From assembly GCF_013373865.1 (NCBI RefSeq), contig NC_050473.1, positions 18,391,597 to 18,455,596 on the forward strand: a DNA stretch of 64,000 bases. Reading direction: 5' to 3'. Origin of the DNA: Monomorium pharaonis. Taxonomy: Eukaryota; Arthropoda; Insecta; Hymenoptera; Formicidae. How positions within the stretch are numbered: position 1 is the stretch's first letter; each line of letters begins with the position of its first letter. Positions 11,801 to 21,320 of the stretch are shown piece by piece. Position numbers and translations under genes: made by a program. The notes beneath the pieces were generated by a model, which did not search any database, had not been told where the DNA came from, and saw only the letters and a program-made list of their open reading frames with translations.

Positions 11801-14800
11801 GGGCGTCGGCGCATTCCCTCTCGCACTGAGCCAACGACGAGGCAGTGGTGTACCGTCTGACGAACGGCTTCCGCACCCGGGTGTGAGTGCCGACCTGCCT
11901 GAAGTTGTCCTGCTCGTCGCACCTGGACACCAGCGGTGGCCTGCCTATAATAGGCCCGCCGGCGTTTCCAAACGGACGGGGGTTGTAAACGCCGCCCTCG
12001 CCGATGTATCCGCCACCGACGATACCGCCGTCGCTGTATCCCGGTGGATATCCTGCGGCCGGCCGCGTCGGACCGTAAGGCCCGCCGCCATAATGGGGTC
12101 GCGGCTCGGGACCGCGCACGTCATCGGTGTATCCGTACATTCCCGGCGGCGGATACCTGCTGTTTAATAAAAATATCATTTTTCTGCGACAATCCGCGGA
12201 TTATCAAGATTACATAAGTCATTTGTAGACAAAGAAGATAAAACATTGCCGTTTTGAGAATATCTTTATTTTTCGAAGTGTTGAATATCGAAATCACAGA
12301 TTATATATCAGATAGCGTTGAAACAGACAAGTTTTTACTCACATGCAGAAATTTTATATAATTTTATCAAGACAAATATATTTTTATTATTTATAAGTAT
12401 CGGATATATGAAAACTTTGTAAGATTATCAAATCTTTTAAAGAATATTAAAATAACTTTACCGGCTGGCATAAGGATCCTTGTCCGGATATCTGCCAGGA
12501 TAGCGATCGAGGGGAGTTCTATCGCCTAATGGATATCGATCCATAGGATATCGGTCCGCAGGATATCGGTCCATGGGATATCGGTCCATCGGATCTTCTG
12601 GATAAGGATACCGGTCAATTGCATTAGGATATCGATCGAGCATATCAGTAGGATATCGGCTTGGGGTCAATCGGACTCCGTATGATACAGGATTTGTAGG
12701 ATATCTTCCCAAAGTTCCGGCATCAGGATATCTGTTGACGCCATTGAGGGGACGACGATCTCCTACTCTATTAGGATATCGATCTGCGGGATAACGATCT
12801 GCAGGATAACGATCCGCGGGATAACGATCCGCGGGATAACGATCCGCGGGATAACGATCTGGGGGAATACGATCCGCAGGATAACGATCTGTGGGAATAC
12901 GATCCGCAGGATAACGATCTGTGGGAATACGATCGGCGGGATAACGATCTCCAGCTGGATACCTGTCGGGATATCGATCACCGGAAGGATATCGATCGGG
13001 ATAATTGTCGGAATCGTCTAAAGGATACTTATTATCCGGATATCTATCTAAGGGACGACGATCAGGATATCGGTCTGGATAGCGGTCTGGATAACGGTCG
13101 GGATAGCGGTCGGGATAACGATCGGGATAACGATCCGGCATACGGTCTGGATAACGATCGGGATAACGATCCGGTTTGACGCTACTCGAATATCCTTTGT
13201 CGTAATCGTCCGGGTATCCTGAAGGAAATATTTCAAGAGGCTTTACCGTCGTGATCGAAATTATGCACATAAAATATTAATAATATGGAAGGCTAAATGA
13301 ACAAACCAATGGTAGTGACTTATAAACGTTATAATAGAATATTAATCTATGTTATAATAGAAAAAAATAAATTTCAAGATTAGATAATATTAAGCGTTAC
13401 ATACGAATGTGCAATCTACTTAGTTTGATATTCGAACGACAAGATGTGATATTTATGGGACGGTTGTTAACCAACAGTGACAGATGATGTTAATGTTAGT
13501 CAGTAGCTAACGGCAATTATATACGTGTTTGAGAGCTTGTCCCATTAAGACAATTTATGTGCTTACTCCGTAGTAGTTTCATGAATAATCCCGGAACTTT
13601 ATCTAACACGTCGACATGCGATATTATGCTGAATTAATAAAGCGATTCTAACCGGGTCTTCCTAAAGAGGGTCGTCCAAAGTTTGTGTCCTGCCCCAGGG
13701 GATCCGGTTTGTAGCCAGGACCATCACGATCGCCGTCTAGATATTGATCTGTTGGTACAATGCGTCGTTAAATTAAACATTAAGGTACGCAAAGTCATGT
13801 GTCATCGCGCCAAGAAACTCGCGAAAGGCCCAGCGCAGTCGCGCAGTGATACAGGTCAATCTATTAACCGTCGAGAGAATCGATGAGCCAATGAGAATTA
13901 ATGATGCGGGTTTTTATTTTATTAAAAAATGCTTTATATAAAGTACATTGCATTTGATGAAACTCGTCGAATGCATTTTTATTTTGTATGATTCAAATTT
14001 TTTGAAATATTAAAGTAACCTTTGTTTTTTAACTCTATAATTTCTTTATATAATTAACAATAATGATTCTTTTAGTTGTGTGTAAAAATAATTTATAAGG
14101 AAATTAATAATTTACTTTGTTACTTTATTCATATTTTAAAATAAAATATAAAATATCTCATAAATCATTGATTTTGTAATAATGGTATCTTAATACTTTT
14201 ATGTTTAGAATAATGGCATAAACTAGTTGATACAAAGAAATCACGTAGTTGCTTTAAAAGAAAAATTATGCAATTTTTTTTTAAGGCAGCTGTGTATTTT
14301 CTTTACTTCTACTCATTTCGTTATTCTATGCATAAAAGTATTATTATGCCTCGAGATCCACGGTGCTCCATCGCGCGTGAATCCAATCTAGCTATTTTAC
14401 ATATAAAACAATTTCTGTCGAAATCAATAAATAACGAATTATTTCGGATGACAGTTCTTATTGCCTCGGTCTGTATATCAATTGCTTCAGCCTCACCGGT
14501 TGTTTACCGAGAGAAGGATTTATCGCGGAGTGACGCGGTAATCGGGGGAACCGTTTGTCGCGCGACGCGTCGAAATGGACGGGCAATCGATACTCACGCA
14601 TGAGATTCTCGTAATAGTCGTAATCAGCGTCGTAGATAATCCGGTTGCCGTCCCTTTGATTGAACCGGCTCAATCGGCAGGTGTGATAGTGCTCGGAGTA
14701 GACGGCGCTACGGCACTGGAAGCTCGTCTGCCGCAGGCACTCGTCCAGGCACTCGCTCAAACTGCGCCCGGTGATCTCCGAGTGGAACTCGCCGCTCAGA

Positions 14801-17800
14801 CGCGAGTTCCGGTAACGCTGGAAGGCCGTGTCCGGACGGCGGCCGTCCGAGAAAAAGGGCGACGACGAGCTGCTGTCCGGGTATTCGGAGCCGCGCGCTA
14901 CGGACGGATCTACGCTTCGTAAGTGGGCATTGATAACGAATTGTGAGTCACCAACTGACCATTGTTACTTTAAAATCTTAAGCCTTTTGTTAGAGTATAG
15001 TATATATGATACAGAATTGGACGGGCGAGCCGAGCGGATGCACATTCCGAAACTTCGTACTCGCGATTAGCATCCGGAATAATTAGTGCGATTTCAGCAA
15101 CGTCGGAAATATATACACATACTCGATCAAATCTTTATTTCGCCTATTTACACCGGCACCAAGTTAGTAAGACTAATAAAATTGTAGAAAGGTTTAGTTA
15201 TTAAAAGTATATACAATGTAAACTGAGACTTTAAAAAGGATTAAATTAAAGAAAATTTAATGAGAGCTTACTCTCTCGAAATGTGAATATTTAATTTTGG
15301 TTTTTGTAAGAAATTAATTTTATTTATCATACAGTTTGTTGCGAGTTTATTTTACTTACGCAATAAGACGAATTACCAAAGCAGCTCAAAATAGAAAACG
15401 GATAAAGAGAAAAAAAAATCAATATGAAAATTTTGCACACACTCACGATTATCCAAGCAGACCAAATCGTAAAAGTGATGACTCGGGCTGCTGCTAAGCC
15501 CAATGTCGTCCTTCTGTGAAACGGAATCTTCCTCGGATATGACGCACTGCCTAGTTTGCTCGTCAAACTCGACGCTGCGGCAGAAATATTTCTCCGCACG
15601 GAGACACAGCGCCTGGCATTCGTCTAAAGTGAGATTCGTGTATATATCCACCTCAAACGGGCCGCGTAAACGTTTGTTTTCTTCCTTGACGAACACCGCG
15701 AGCCCGTCGCATCGTCTTTCAGCTGACGTTAAAGAAAATATATTTATATGCAGATAATATTTCTTAATATTTGTTAATTCGATGCTTTTAATAATGTTAC
15801 GTTATTTTACGCGATTTCTACACTGAGAAAAAAGTTGTTGATTTGACTAAATTTTTCAACTTGATTAAATTTCTTTAATTTAACTATTTGTGTATTTTAT
15901 GTATTTAAATTTATTACATAAATACTTGAACTAAAGAAATTTAATCTAGTTGAAAAATTTAGTTAAATCAACCACATTTTTTTCTCAGTGTAGCAAAGAA
16001 AATTTTCCACGCAGTTTTGTGCCCATAAATACTTAATGTAATTGGGCAAATTAATTGAAAACGCACCGTTTAGACAGGTATTTTCCAGATAATCAGAATT
16101 TGGATCGTCCTCTAGTAATTCGGGATGAGTTCGTCTGGTGAAGCGACTGAGAGCACAGCTCCTCAGGGCGGTGTCGTATGTCGCCGATCGACAAACGAAA
16201 CTGAACTCGTTGAGGCATCTAAATGAAAAAGATTAAAATGCCATTTCTTTTACGACTCACAGCAATTTTTTATTCCGGCATACCTGTCCTCGCAGTCGGT
16301 TCTGTTAGCGGCGCTGACTTCTTTGATGTCAGTCAAGGGTAGCTTCAATTTCTTTCTCGGATGCCTTTCGAATACGTAACGACGATTTGGACATTCCCTC
16401 TCTATTCTGTCGGCTGAAACAGAGTCTTTATTTAATATGTAGGAAAAAAAAGATAACAAATGCTTGTCAGCACCATTATTATTTAATTGATTATTAATTT
16501 AATATTGCGATATTATTTTTCGTATTCAATTTATAACTCTGTTTCAAGAGCGAAAATTTACTCGATCTGCAGTTTGGTGGATTTGAAAAAGTATATAGAA
16601 ACACATTTACAATCATTGTCTCATATCTATATATAGACAAAAATATATAATCTTCTTTAAATAATTTGATAATTTTGAACAGACAACTTGCTTTCATGAA
16701 GAAATTTTATATAGTTTTATCGAGAAAAATATCTTTATTCAAAAATTCATTTTCACGAGAGGAAGAAATATCGGACAAAGAAAATAACAATTATCTTTAA
16801 ACCAAGAATTATAATCTTTTAATGCTCTTTAGGGAATTATTATAATATCAAAATAAAAATATAATGCTTTGCTAAAATTTCAAATTATTAAACTTCTTAA
16901 AGAAGATTTTATATTCTTGCTTATGTATATGAGACAATTAGTAGTATTAAATCTTCTGTGCATTAAATCCGCTTTGATCGATACAAGTCCTTTCGCTTAC
17001 GTAAAAAAAAAAAAATTATGCTTCTTCCTGACAAACGAGCTGTGTGAACGAGCGACTGGTTCAATTAGCAAAAATGCATACGTCGACTTTTTTTTTTCCT
17101 TTGGCCGGCATACTCACACGCTAGGCACACCTCGGTGAAGTGCACGCTGTTCGGTACGAGCATGAGATTTCCGATGCCCTCCGGCTGCGCCTGTTCTCTC
17201 GTTAAATAGCAAGTACTCTCCTCGTACTCGGCGGCACCGCTGAAGGACGCGATTCTGCTGCCGGGCTGAAAGTCGAAGCTCGTACACGCGCGGACCAGAT
17301 TGTTCGTCGCCGTTCTGTCGCGCAGGCAGAGCTCTTGACACTTCTCCAAGACCCTAAACGGAGGCGCCGAATCTCGCACCTGTCGTAAAACGGAATTTCT
17401 TAATGCCGGATACAACCCTTATCGCGTCTCTTTCTACGCGATCTGCTGCCTCGCGGAGCACTGTGGAAAACTGAGGTACGAGAAGAACGCTCTCTCGCTC
17501 GATTGTTCTTCTACGCGAAACGGCGAGAGGATAGAAGTTTGCGTTATTGATTTTTCATATTAATTAATATAATTTATTACCAGCCGTCACATATTAGAGT
17601 AAAATGTCCTTAGATATCTTCCACTGGGAGGATTGCGTGAAGAAATGATGGAATCCTCTTTTAAAGTAGATATTCTAAGAATATTTTTAAGTTGTAAAAG
17701 TATATTGTTTTAGACATCCTAATAATATTCTTCAAAATGATTTCTACACATACAATGGAATATAGTATTCGTAATTTGTCGCAGTATTTTTTCAATATTC

Positions 17801-19273
17801 TGCCGTACGAGATTTTTGAATATCTGAAAAGTCAAATTTGAGGAATATTCTATAGGATATGTGTATACAAAATTATTCAGTTATGGATAGCTTTCAAGTT
17901 AAATTACAGAGAAGACTCAAATTTTAACAAAATATTAGAATATTCAGTTTAAAATTTTGCTTGGAAAGACCCTAGAATATACAAAATATGGAAATCTTCT
18001 TTGGCTGGAATAATATTTTAGAGGTAGACCAGTATATTTTCAAGGATATTGACATAACGACGAGTTACGACTTTGAAAACGTCTAGGCCTTGTGGGATAA
18101 AAGATGTCTAAGAAGATTCTATTGAAGATAACTTTGTGGAATTTCTAAAAGGTATCTATAAATATCTAAAAGACCATTTAAAGATATTTTCAAGATGTTT
18201 ATCGTACAAGATATTTTCTAAATTTCTTCGAGACATCTCTAAATGTCTGATATCTCAAAATGTTACGTAAAAGCCGTAAGAGATCTTTTAGATCACTAAA
18301 TTCTTTTCAAATCCTTCCCGAACTTACCGAAAAGTTGCAAGAGTTCTCAAGACCTGGCAAGATATCTTTTAGAAATTTAAAAGACATCCTTTTATTTGTG
18401 CGAGAAGTTCGTGGAAAACTAAAGCGCGACAGTTAAAAGTCGAACGGGAAGTATTTTTCGAAATCACCGCGCTCTTACCACATCGTCGTCGAAACCCTGA
18501 AGCTGCTGATCCGGAAGTCTTTCGTAAACGACCCTACCCAAACCCCCGTTGCAGGTCGTTTGCGCTGAAACTATAATGGTTATCTCGTTAGTCGTTCGTT
18601 TGTCGGTCAACGCGCGGCAGATCCGCGTTTTTGATTTTATTATTTATATATTATTGTTTATGCGAAAAAAAGCACGGAGATTATTGTTTCCTTCCTCCAT
18701 AAAATTCACGCTACTTCCTCTAGTCGACAAATACGCACGCGCGCATTTCGATTTTATCAACGTAATATTCTCGTGCCATAAGTGGCACGGATAGTGACAC
18801 AATACCGACCAACAGTTTCGCAAGTATGAACGTGACATCGTTCTGGCATCCCTCGATTTGCTGGCTCGCACGTTCGCAGAACTATTTAATGAATTTCAAA
18901 CGGCAGAGCGCATTTTTTAAATTATCACGTCGAACAGAAAATTAGAGCAAAAAGTTGGAACAGAGTTTTTTATGCTGATTTTAAGCGAAAATTGTTGTTA
19001 ACTTGAAATACTTGCTGCCTAATATTGCAATCACTGAATAAATTAATTGAAATGAAATTTTATTCGTGATTATATATCATGTTCAATTAATAATAAAAAT
19101 TTGAAAGATGAATATATATTTTTTTAAAACGTGTCGCAATGTCCATTAATCTCAATGTAATTTGAAAGTGATTATAAAGAATTTGTTACGTTCTTACCAT
19201 TAGTCAATAGATCTAACACGATGACTATCCAAATAACTGATAGCATGCTAATTGATCTGTGAACTATCCGCAT
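5326..19273 (-). CDS. nompA: NompA-like protein: five PAN modules plus ZP domain, transmembrane (19 coding exons)
   Basis: Coding exons from 5' to 3' are 19273-19198, 18564-18479, 17379-17118, 16413-16284, 16218-16067, 15722-15447, 14909-14598, 13748-13653, 13218-12462, 12159-11785, 10846-10665, 9211-9033, 8499-8360, 7489-7343, 7107-7018, 6797-6431, 6351-6182, 5819-5676 and 5521-5326. All introns are GT-AG, and phases agree across all 18 junctions to give 1378 residues and a TAG stop. The order is signal peptide, PAN1-4, Tyr-rich repeat linker, PAN5, ZP domain, furin-like site, membrane segment and tail. In Drosophila, NompA has PAN modules and a ZP domain, is made by support cells of mechanosensory organs and forms the dendritic cap that links the sensory cilium to cuticle. 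The length is close to, somewhat shorter than, what I recall for the fly protein. Other PAN+ZP proteins (neyo, nyobe, morpheyus, trynity) are the alternatives, but have fewer PAN modules as far as I recall. Exon structure is firm; the symbol is less so. Confidence 0.85.
6182..6351 (-). CDS. nompA: nompA-like exon 17: juxtamembrane and transmembrane segment
   Basis: This exon encodes residues 1210-1265. It follows a 79 nt intron and begins VLDSRMDIEE. A hydrophobic run at about 1242-1264 (LVTAVGILVVLLASVVLLSM) is the single membrane-spanning helix, giving a type I topology with the PAN and ZP modules outside the cell. Confidence 0.85.
6431..9211 (-). CDS. nompA: nompA-like exons 12-16: ZP domain and furin-like site
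   Basis: Exons 9211-9033, 8499-8360, 7489-7343, 7107-7018 and 6797-6431 encode residues 902-1209. The ZP domain runs from about C906 (SQVCSEDGMEFTL) through YYDRCFF, PECGTQR, FNLTCMF, the ZP-C part (YNYVTDIFATNVIARDPYSG; LIDRYGCPVDNYVF) and FEANVRTC...GCQPAYC. ZP domains polymerise into extracellular matrix filaments. RRRR at 1153-1156 followed by Asp is a furin-type consensus cleavage site, as expected between a ZP domain and its membrane anchor. An acidic Asp/Glu-rich stretch follows. Exon 16 ends at GAG before GTACAG (6431); reading on would give a different tail and a stop at 6377, with no membrane segment. Confidence 0.88.
9471..9972 (-). mobile_element. AT-rich nonautonomous element with ACAGAAAAAT ends, copy 1 (in nompA-like intron)
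   Basis: About 500 bp flanked by inverted ends: AACAGAAAAATTTATTC at 9471-9487 and GAATAAATATTTTTCTGTG at 9952-9970. Inner segments match, in reverse orientation, the copies at 20.85-21.32 kb and 22.17-22.57 kb (for example AAACTTCTATGT against ACAGAAGTTTATTTTAAG, and the AGTAATTTAATACTT block). There is no ORF, so it must be a nonautonomous element or MITE. It lies in the 1.45 kb intron 11. Confidence 0.65.
10665..12159 (-). CDS. nompA: nompA-like exons 10-11: Gly/Pro/Tyr linker and PAN module 5
   Basis: Exons 12159-11785 and 10846-10665 encode residues 716-901. Residues 716-794 form a Gly/Pro/Tyr-rich linker. PAN5 follows with C796 (SRCDEQDNFRQ), C828-x3-C832 (AQCERECADA), FVCRSFNYRP, NCELSDRDS and ECLD. 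The linker and the repeat exon separate this module from PAN4. The acceptor of exon 10 is a CAGCAG doublet, so an alternative start three bases on (12156) would drop one Arg. Confidence 0.87.
11240..11545. repeat. Degenerate inverted repeat in nompA-like intron 10
   Basis: ACGAAATTGAAACACTTTTT near 11286 pairs with AAAAGTGTTTCAATTCGT at 11493-11510. The flanks continue the symmetry (AATCTCTCAAATTT against GCTTGAGAAAAATCTT). The centre is filled with repeats of the type AAATCTGAGAAATCTT. It looks like an old palindromic MITE. Confidence 0.5.
12462..13218 (-). CDS. nompA: nompA-like exon 9: Asp-Arg-Tyr-Pro repeat region
   Basis: This 757 nt exon encodes residues 464-715. It has no cysteine and about 32 copies of RYP, mostly as DRYP, DRYPA, DRIPT and DRYPMDRYP. 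The sequence is expected to be disordered and extended, with a regular spacing of Asp, Arg, Tyr and Pro. It lies between PAN4 and PAN5 and would act as a long extracellular spacer. Repeated tyrosines are potential sites for dityrosine cross-linking, but that is inference. Copy number is likely to vary between individuals because the DNA itself is tandemly repeated. Confidence 0.87.
12781..12945 (+). repeat. 15-bp tandem array (about 11 units) inside the repeat exon
   Basis: On the plus strand the unit is ATCCGCGGGATAACG with variants (GCAGG, GGGGGAATACG). Read on the minus strand it encodes DRYPA and DRIPT/P. Units with CGATCC are nearly identical to one another, which suggests recent duplication or gene conversion, whereas the flanking RYP copies are more diverged. 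Confidence 0.85.
13061..13173 (+). repeat. 12-bp tandem array inside the repeat exon
   Basis: About nine units of the type TCGGGATAACGA are present, with GGATAGCGG and GGCATACGG variants. On the minus strand each unit encodes DRYP (one DRMP). The period is 12 bp, unlike the 15-bp array next to it, so two repeat lengths have expanded in the same exon. Confidence 0.8.
13653..13748 (-). CDS. nompA: nompA-like exon 8: short linker exon
   Basis: A 96 nt exon (32 codons, phase 1 both sides) encodes a Gly/Pro/Asp-rich linker (HQYLDGDRDGPGYKPDPLG, then a Gly-Arg-Pro rich end) joining PAN4 to the repeat exon. It has no cysteine. Support is the open frame, GT-AG borders and phase agreement on both sides. 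It is the least protected call in the gene because it is short and low in complexity. Confidence 0.7.
14598..14909 (-). CDS. nompA: nompA-like exon 7: PAN module 4
   Basis: This 312 nt exon, phase 1 on both sides, encodes residues 328-431. An N-terminal Ser-rich linker leads to FQRYRNSRL, C381-x3-C385 (SECLDECLRQ), FQCRSAVYS, TCRLSRFNQ and a Tyr/Asp-rich end (YDADYDYYENLM). The acceptor is the TAG just before ATCC at 14909; the next upstream choice would introduce an in-frame stop. Confidence 0.86.
15447..15722 (-). CDS. nompA: nompA-like exon 6: PAN module 3 on one symmetric exon
   Basis: This 276 nt exon encodes residues 236-327 and begins and ends in phase 1. It holds a whole PAN module: C240 (RRCDGLAVFVKEE), C271-x3-C275 (LDECQALCLRAE), CRSVEFD, QCVISEEDS and a closing FYDLVCLD. 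The acceptor was placed so that the junction reads NAERRC in frame. Confidence 0.88.
15819..15992. mobile_element. Palindromic MITE with TA target duplication (nompA-like intron 5)
   Basis: The element body is 15821-15990 (170 bp). It starts CACTGAGAAAAAAGTTG and ends CATTTTTTTCTCAGTG. The arms pair over about 60 bp with few mismatches (TTTGACTAAATTTTTCAACT against the reverse complement of AGTTGAAAAATTTAGTTAAA). TA is present on both sides, as for Tc1/mariner-type insertions. There is no ORF. It lies in the 344 nt intron between PAN2 and PAN3 exons and accounts for half of that intron. Confidence 0.8.
16067..16413 (-). CDS. nompA: nompA-like exons 4-5: PAN module 2
   Basis: Exons 16413-16284 and 16218-16067, split by a 65 nt intron, encode residues 142-235. 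The module opens at C149 (CPNRRYVFERHP), has C-x3-C at 182-186 (DCEDRCLNE), then FVCRSATYD and RSCALSRFTRR, and ends at ENTCLN. The CRSA...C...LSRF pattern recurs in PAN4, so these two modules look like paralogous units within the protein. Confidence 0.88.
16611..16945. repeat. Separated inverted repeat in nompA-like intron 3
   Basis: The segment 16611-16690 (ATTGTCTCATATCTATATA, then AATCTTCTTTAAATAATTTG) reappears in reverse complement at 16868-16945 (AAATTATTAAACTTCTTAAA, then GTATATGAGACAATTAG). The spacer also resembles the 12.31-12.45 kb intron (GAAATTTTATATA-TTTTATC). The pair could be one diverged palindromic element or two opposed copies. Confidence 0.5.
17118..18564 (-). CDS. nompA: nompA-like exons 2-3: PAN module 1
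   Basis: Exons 18564-18479 and 17379-17118 are separated by a 1.1 kb intron and encode residues 26-141. The module starts at C30 (CNGGLGRVVYERLP) and carries the PAN hallmark C-x3-C at 68-72 (EKCQELCLRD), followed by SFDFQPGSR and a closing cysteine in TEVCLAS. PAN modules are disulfide-bonded folds that bind protein or sugar ligands. Confidence 0.88.
17590..18400. repeat. Diffuse short-repeat zone in nompA-like intron 2
   Basis: Variants of AGATATCTTTTAGA, AAAGACATC and GAATATTCT recur many times in both orientations across about 800 bp. No clean unit or border can be drawn. It may be a decayed satellite or overlapping relics of palindromic elements. It is non-coding. Confidence 0.35.
19198..19273 (-). 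CDS. nompA: nompA-like exon 1: signal peptide
   Basis: The exon encodes residues 1-25 plus one base. A basic start (MRIVHR) is followed by a hydrophobic run at about 10-23 and then TNAQTTC, so cleavage near Ala26 is likely and would release the mature protein just before the first PAN cysteine (C30). An in-frame TAA lies eight codons upstream of the ATG, so this is the first in-frame Met of the exon. Met10 is a possible alternative. The donor is GTAAGA. Confidence 0.8.
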
Positions 19274-19331
19274 CGTGATATTGAAATGTACAGGTTACTT
19301 TGTCGCATACATGCCAATCGCCTACTACAAT
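19274..19331 (-). promoter_or_regulatory. nompA-like 5' UTR exon segment with two upstream ORFs
   Basis: A splice acceptor (TTTTCAG) ends at 19332, so the start-codon exon begins at 19331 and an earlier untranslated exon must exist. In the 58 nt leader, an ATG at 19312 opens a five-codon ORF (MYATK, stop at 19297-19295). A second ATG at 19308 opens a 15-codon frame that overlaps the main start and stops at 19264. Both could lower translation from the main ATG. Confidence 0.55.
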
Positions 19332-20849
19332 CTGAAAATAAATTATTAAATATTTGATATATAAAATAAAAATGAAATATTCTTAATTTTAGAAAAAATT
19401 AATTTTAGAAAAATATCATTCATTAAAAGTAAAAAATGAAGGGCTATGAGCCAATTACTTATTCTAAATTATCCGTCAAGCTTTCATTTATATATTATCA
19501 TCATTGAATATTTTATAATTTTATTTTTTATGGTAATGCTGCTAATTGTGCGTTATTAAAGAGAAATTAAATTATTTTATGTTATTTTCCGTGAAATTAC
19601 AAAGTAATTCGGAGTTGAAATTGTTGAGTATAGTCGAATTATGTGCTTCTCGCTTCGAAAAGAGAGGTAAAATTTAATTTATGTGAGAAGAGAAATGCTC
19701 TCCTAAGGGGTAGCTTTGTATTGAAATTTAATAATGCAAGAGATCTCGAAATTATTTACGCGTCCGACTATCGGAAGACTACATGTATTTTCCACACGTA
19801 CTTTTTTTCTTTTACGAAATATACGTCCAGGGAAAAGTATTGAAACTGTTTATGTGTACTGCAGAGGTACACGAAAATTTTTTAAAATTACACACGTTCC
19901 ATACATGTATTTCGTTATACAAAATATTTTATTATATCTTCGACTGAAAAAATATTTAATTAAAAAAAAATATATTAAAATGTATAAAATTTATAAAAAA
20001 ATATACGTGTACGAGGAGAGTAGATAGAGTAATTATTGCTTGGCTTGATTTTTCGAAATCGTTCGAATGCGTCTTTTGAATTTCCCAGGAGGACCAGGAA
20101 AAGCAACGGGCGTAAATCTAGTTTTTGTCGCTCGTGTGAAAAGAAAAAAAAGAAAAAAAGAAACAATACATGAAAAATCGAAATACGGATAAAGGTTGCT
20201 ATAGCGGGAACCATTTGTTCTGGCCGATGGACGTTTCTACGTACTACGAGATACGTACGCGGGGACAGCGTGTACTAAACTTTATGGGATTCCTGACGAG
20301 CGCTCACCCTGAACGCTTCCACACACTATCACCCTCGCGCGTCCGTATACGTACACGTCGGCCAAAAGGACCAGCACACGCCCGTAAGGGCAACGAAGCG
20401 TGATTCCAACTTTCAGGCATTATTAGCCGGTTGCCATTATCTATCCGGTTATCGTGATTGACGTAGGTGAGCGCGGGTTCAATCATCGGAAACGAAAGAG
20501 AGCGCAGGGTCATCTTCGTGCGCTCAGCGATGATTTCACCATTATCATCCAACGATAGAAAAAAAGGGAAACGTACTTACTTATGTGATATCTAATGTCT
20601 TCTAAAACAATTTTGTAAATGTAATATCTTGCAAAATAGTTTTACGCTTTGAATTCTTTTGCAGCAATTTTCTATTTTATATCAGTATTTTAATATTAAT
20701 CAGTTTAATTAATACGAACTGAATAAAAAAGACCCATTTCATTATAAAAAAAAATATACCTGTGTAGGTATATTGAAATACATTATACAGTTTCCCAAGC
20801 AGTCTTTCCCAAGAATAAAAATAATTGAGTGCATATCGAAAAATATTAA

Positions 20850-21320
20850 TTGTACTGTTAAGAAAAACGATCACTCAATTTACCTTTTTTTTAAAGTAAT
20901 GGTTATCTTTAACAAAGAATTATTTTGATAATTATCTTAAAGTACATTTACTATAAATTTTAGAAAAACTCATTATATATTCAAAAAAAAAATTTACACT
21001 ATTCCGAAGAATATTAAAATTTTATTTTTAAAAAATTAAAATAATAAGAAAATCAAATTTTGGTCTTAATTGAATGTTTTTGATTAAAGTATTAAATTAG
21101 TAGGATTCAGAATAAATATAATAAACTTACGATAGATTTACTTAATACAAGTACACACTCGCACACACAGAAGTTTATTTTAAGTAAATATATTACTGTT
21201 TCAGGTTGAGTGATTTGAAAACTTATCAAAAAATATATTTTATAAATAATCGTTAAAAAAGTAGAAAATAAAAATTAAGTGGTCGCTTTTTTTAGCATCA
21301 GCATGATATTTTTCTGTGCG
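20850..21320 (+). mobile_element. AT-rich nonautonomous element, copy 2
   Basis: It shares with copies 1 and 3 the blocks ATCACTCAATTTACC, TTAAAGTAATGGTTATC, GTATTAAATTAGTAGGATT and ACAGAAGTTTATTTTAAG, and ends near ATATTTTTCTGTGCG at 21306-21320. The left end is less clear and the limits are approximate. Confidence 0.55.

Noticed and set aside
12778..12960. CRISPR-like regularly spaced repeats
   Set aside because: The 15-bp units are directly adjacent, in frame, and encode DRYPA inside a confirmed coding exon of a eukaryotic gene.
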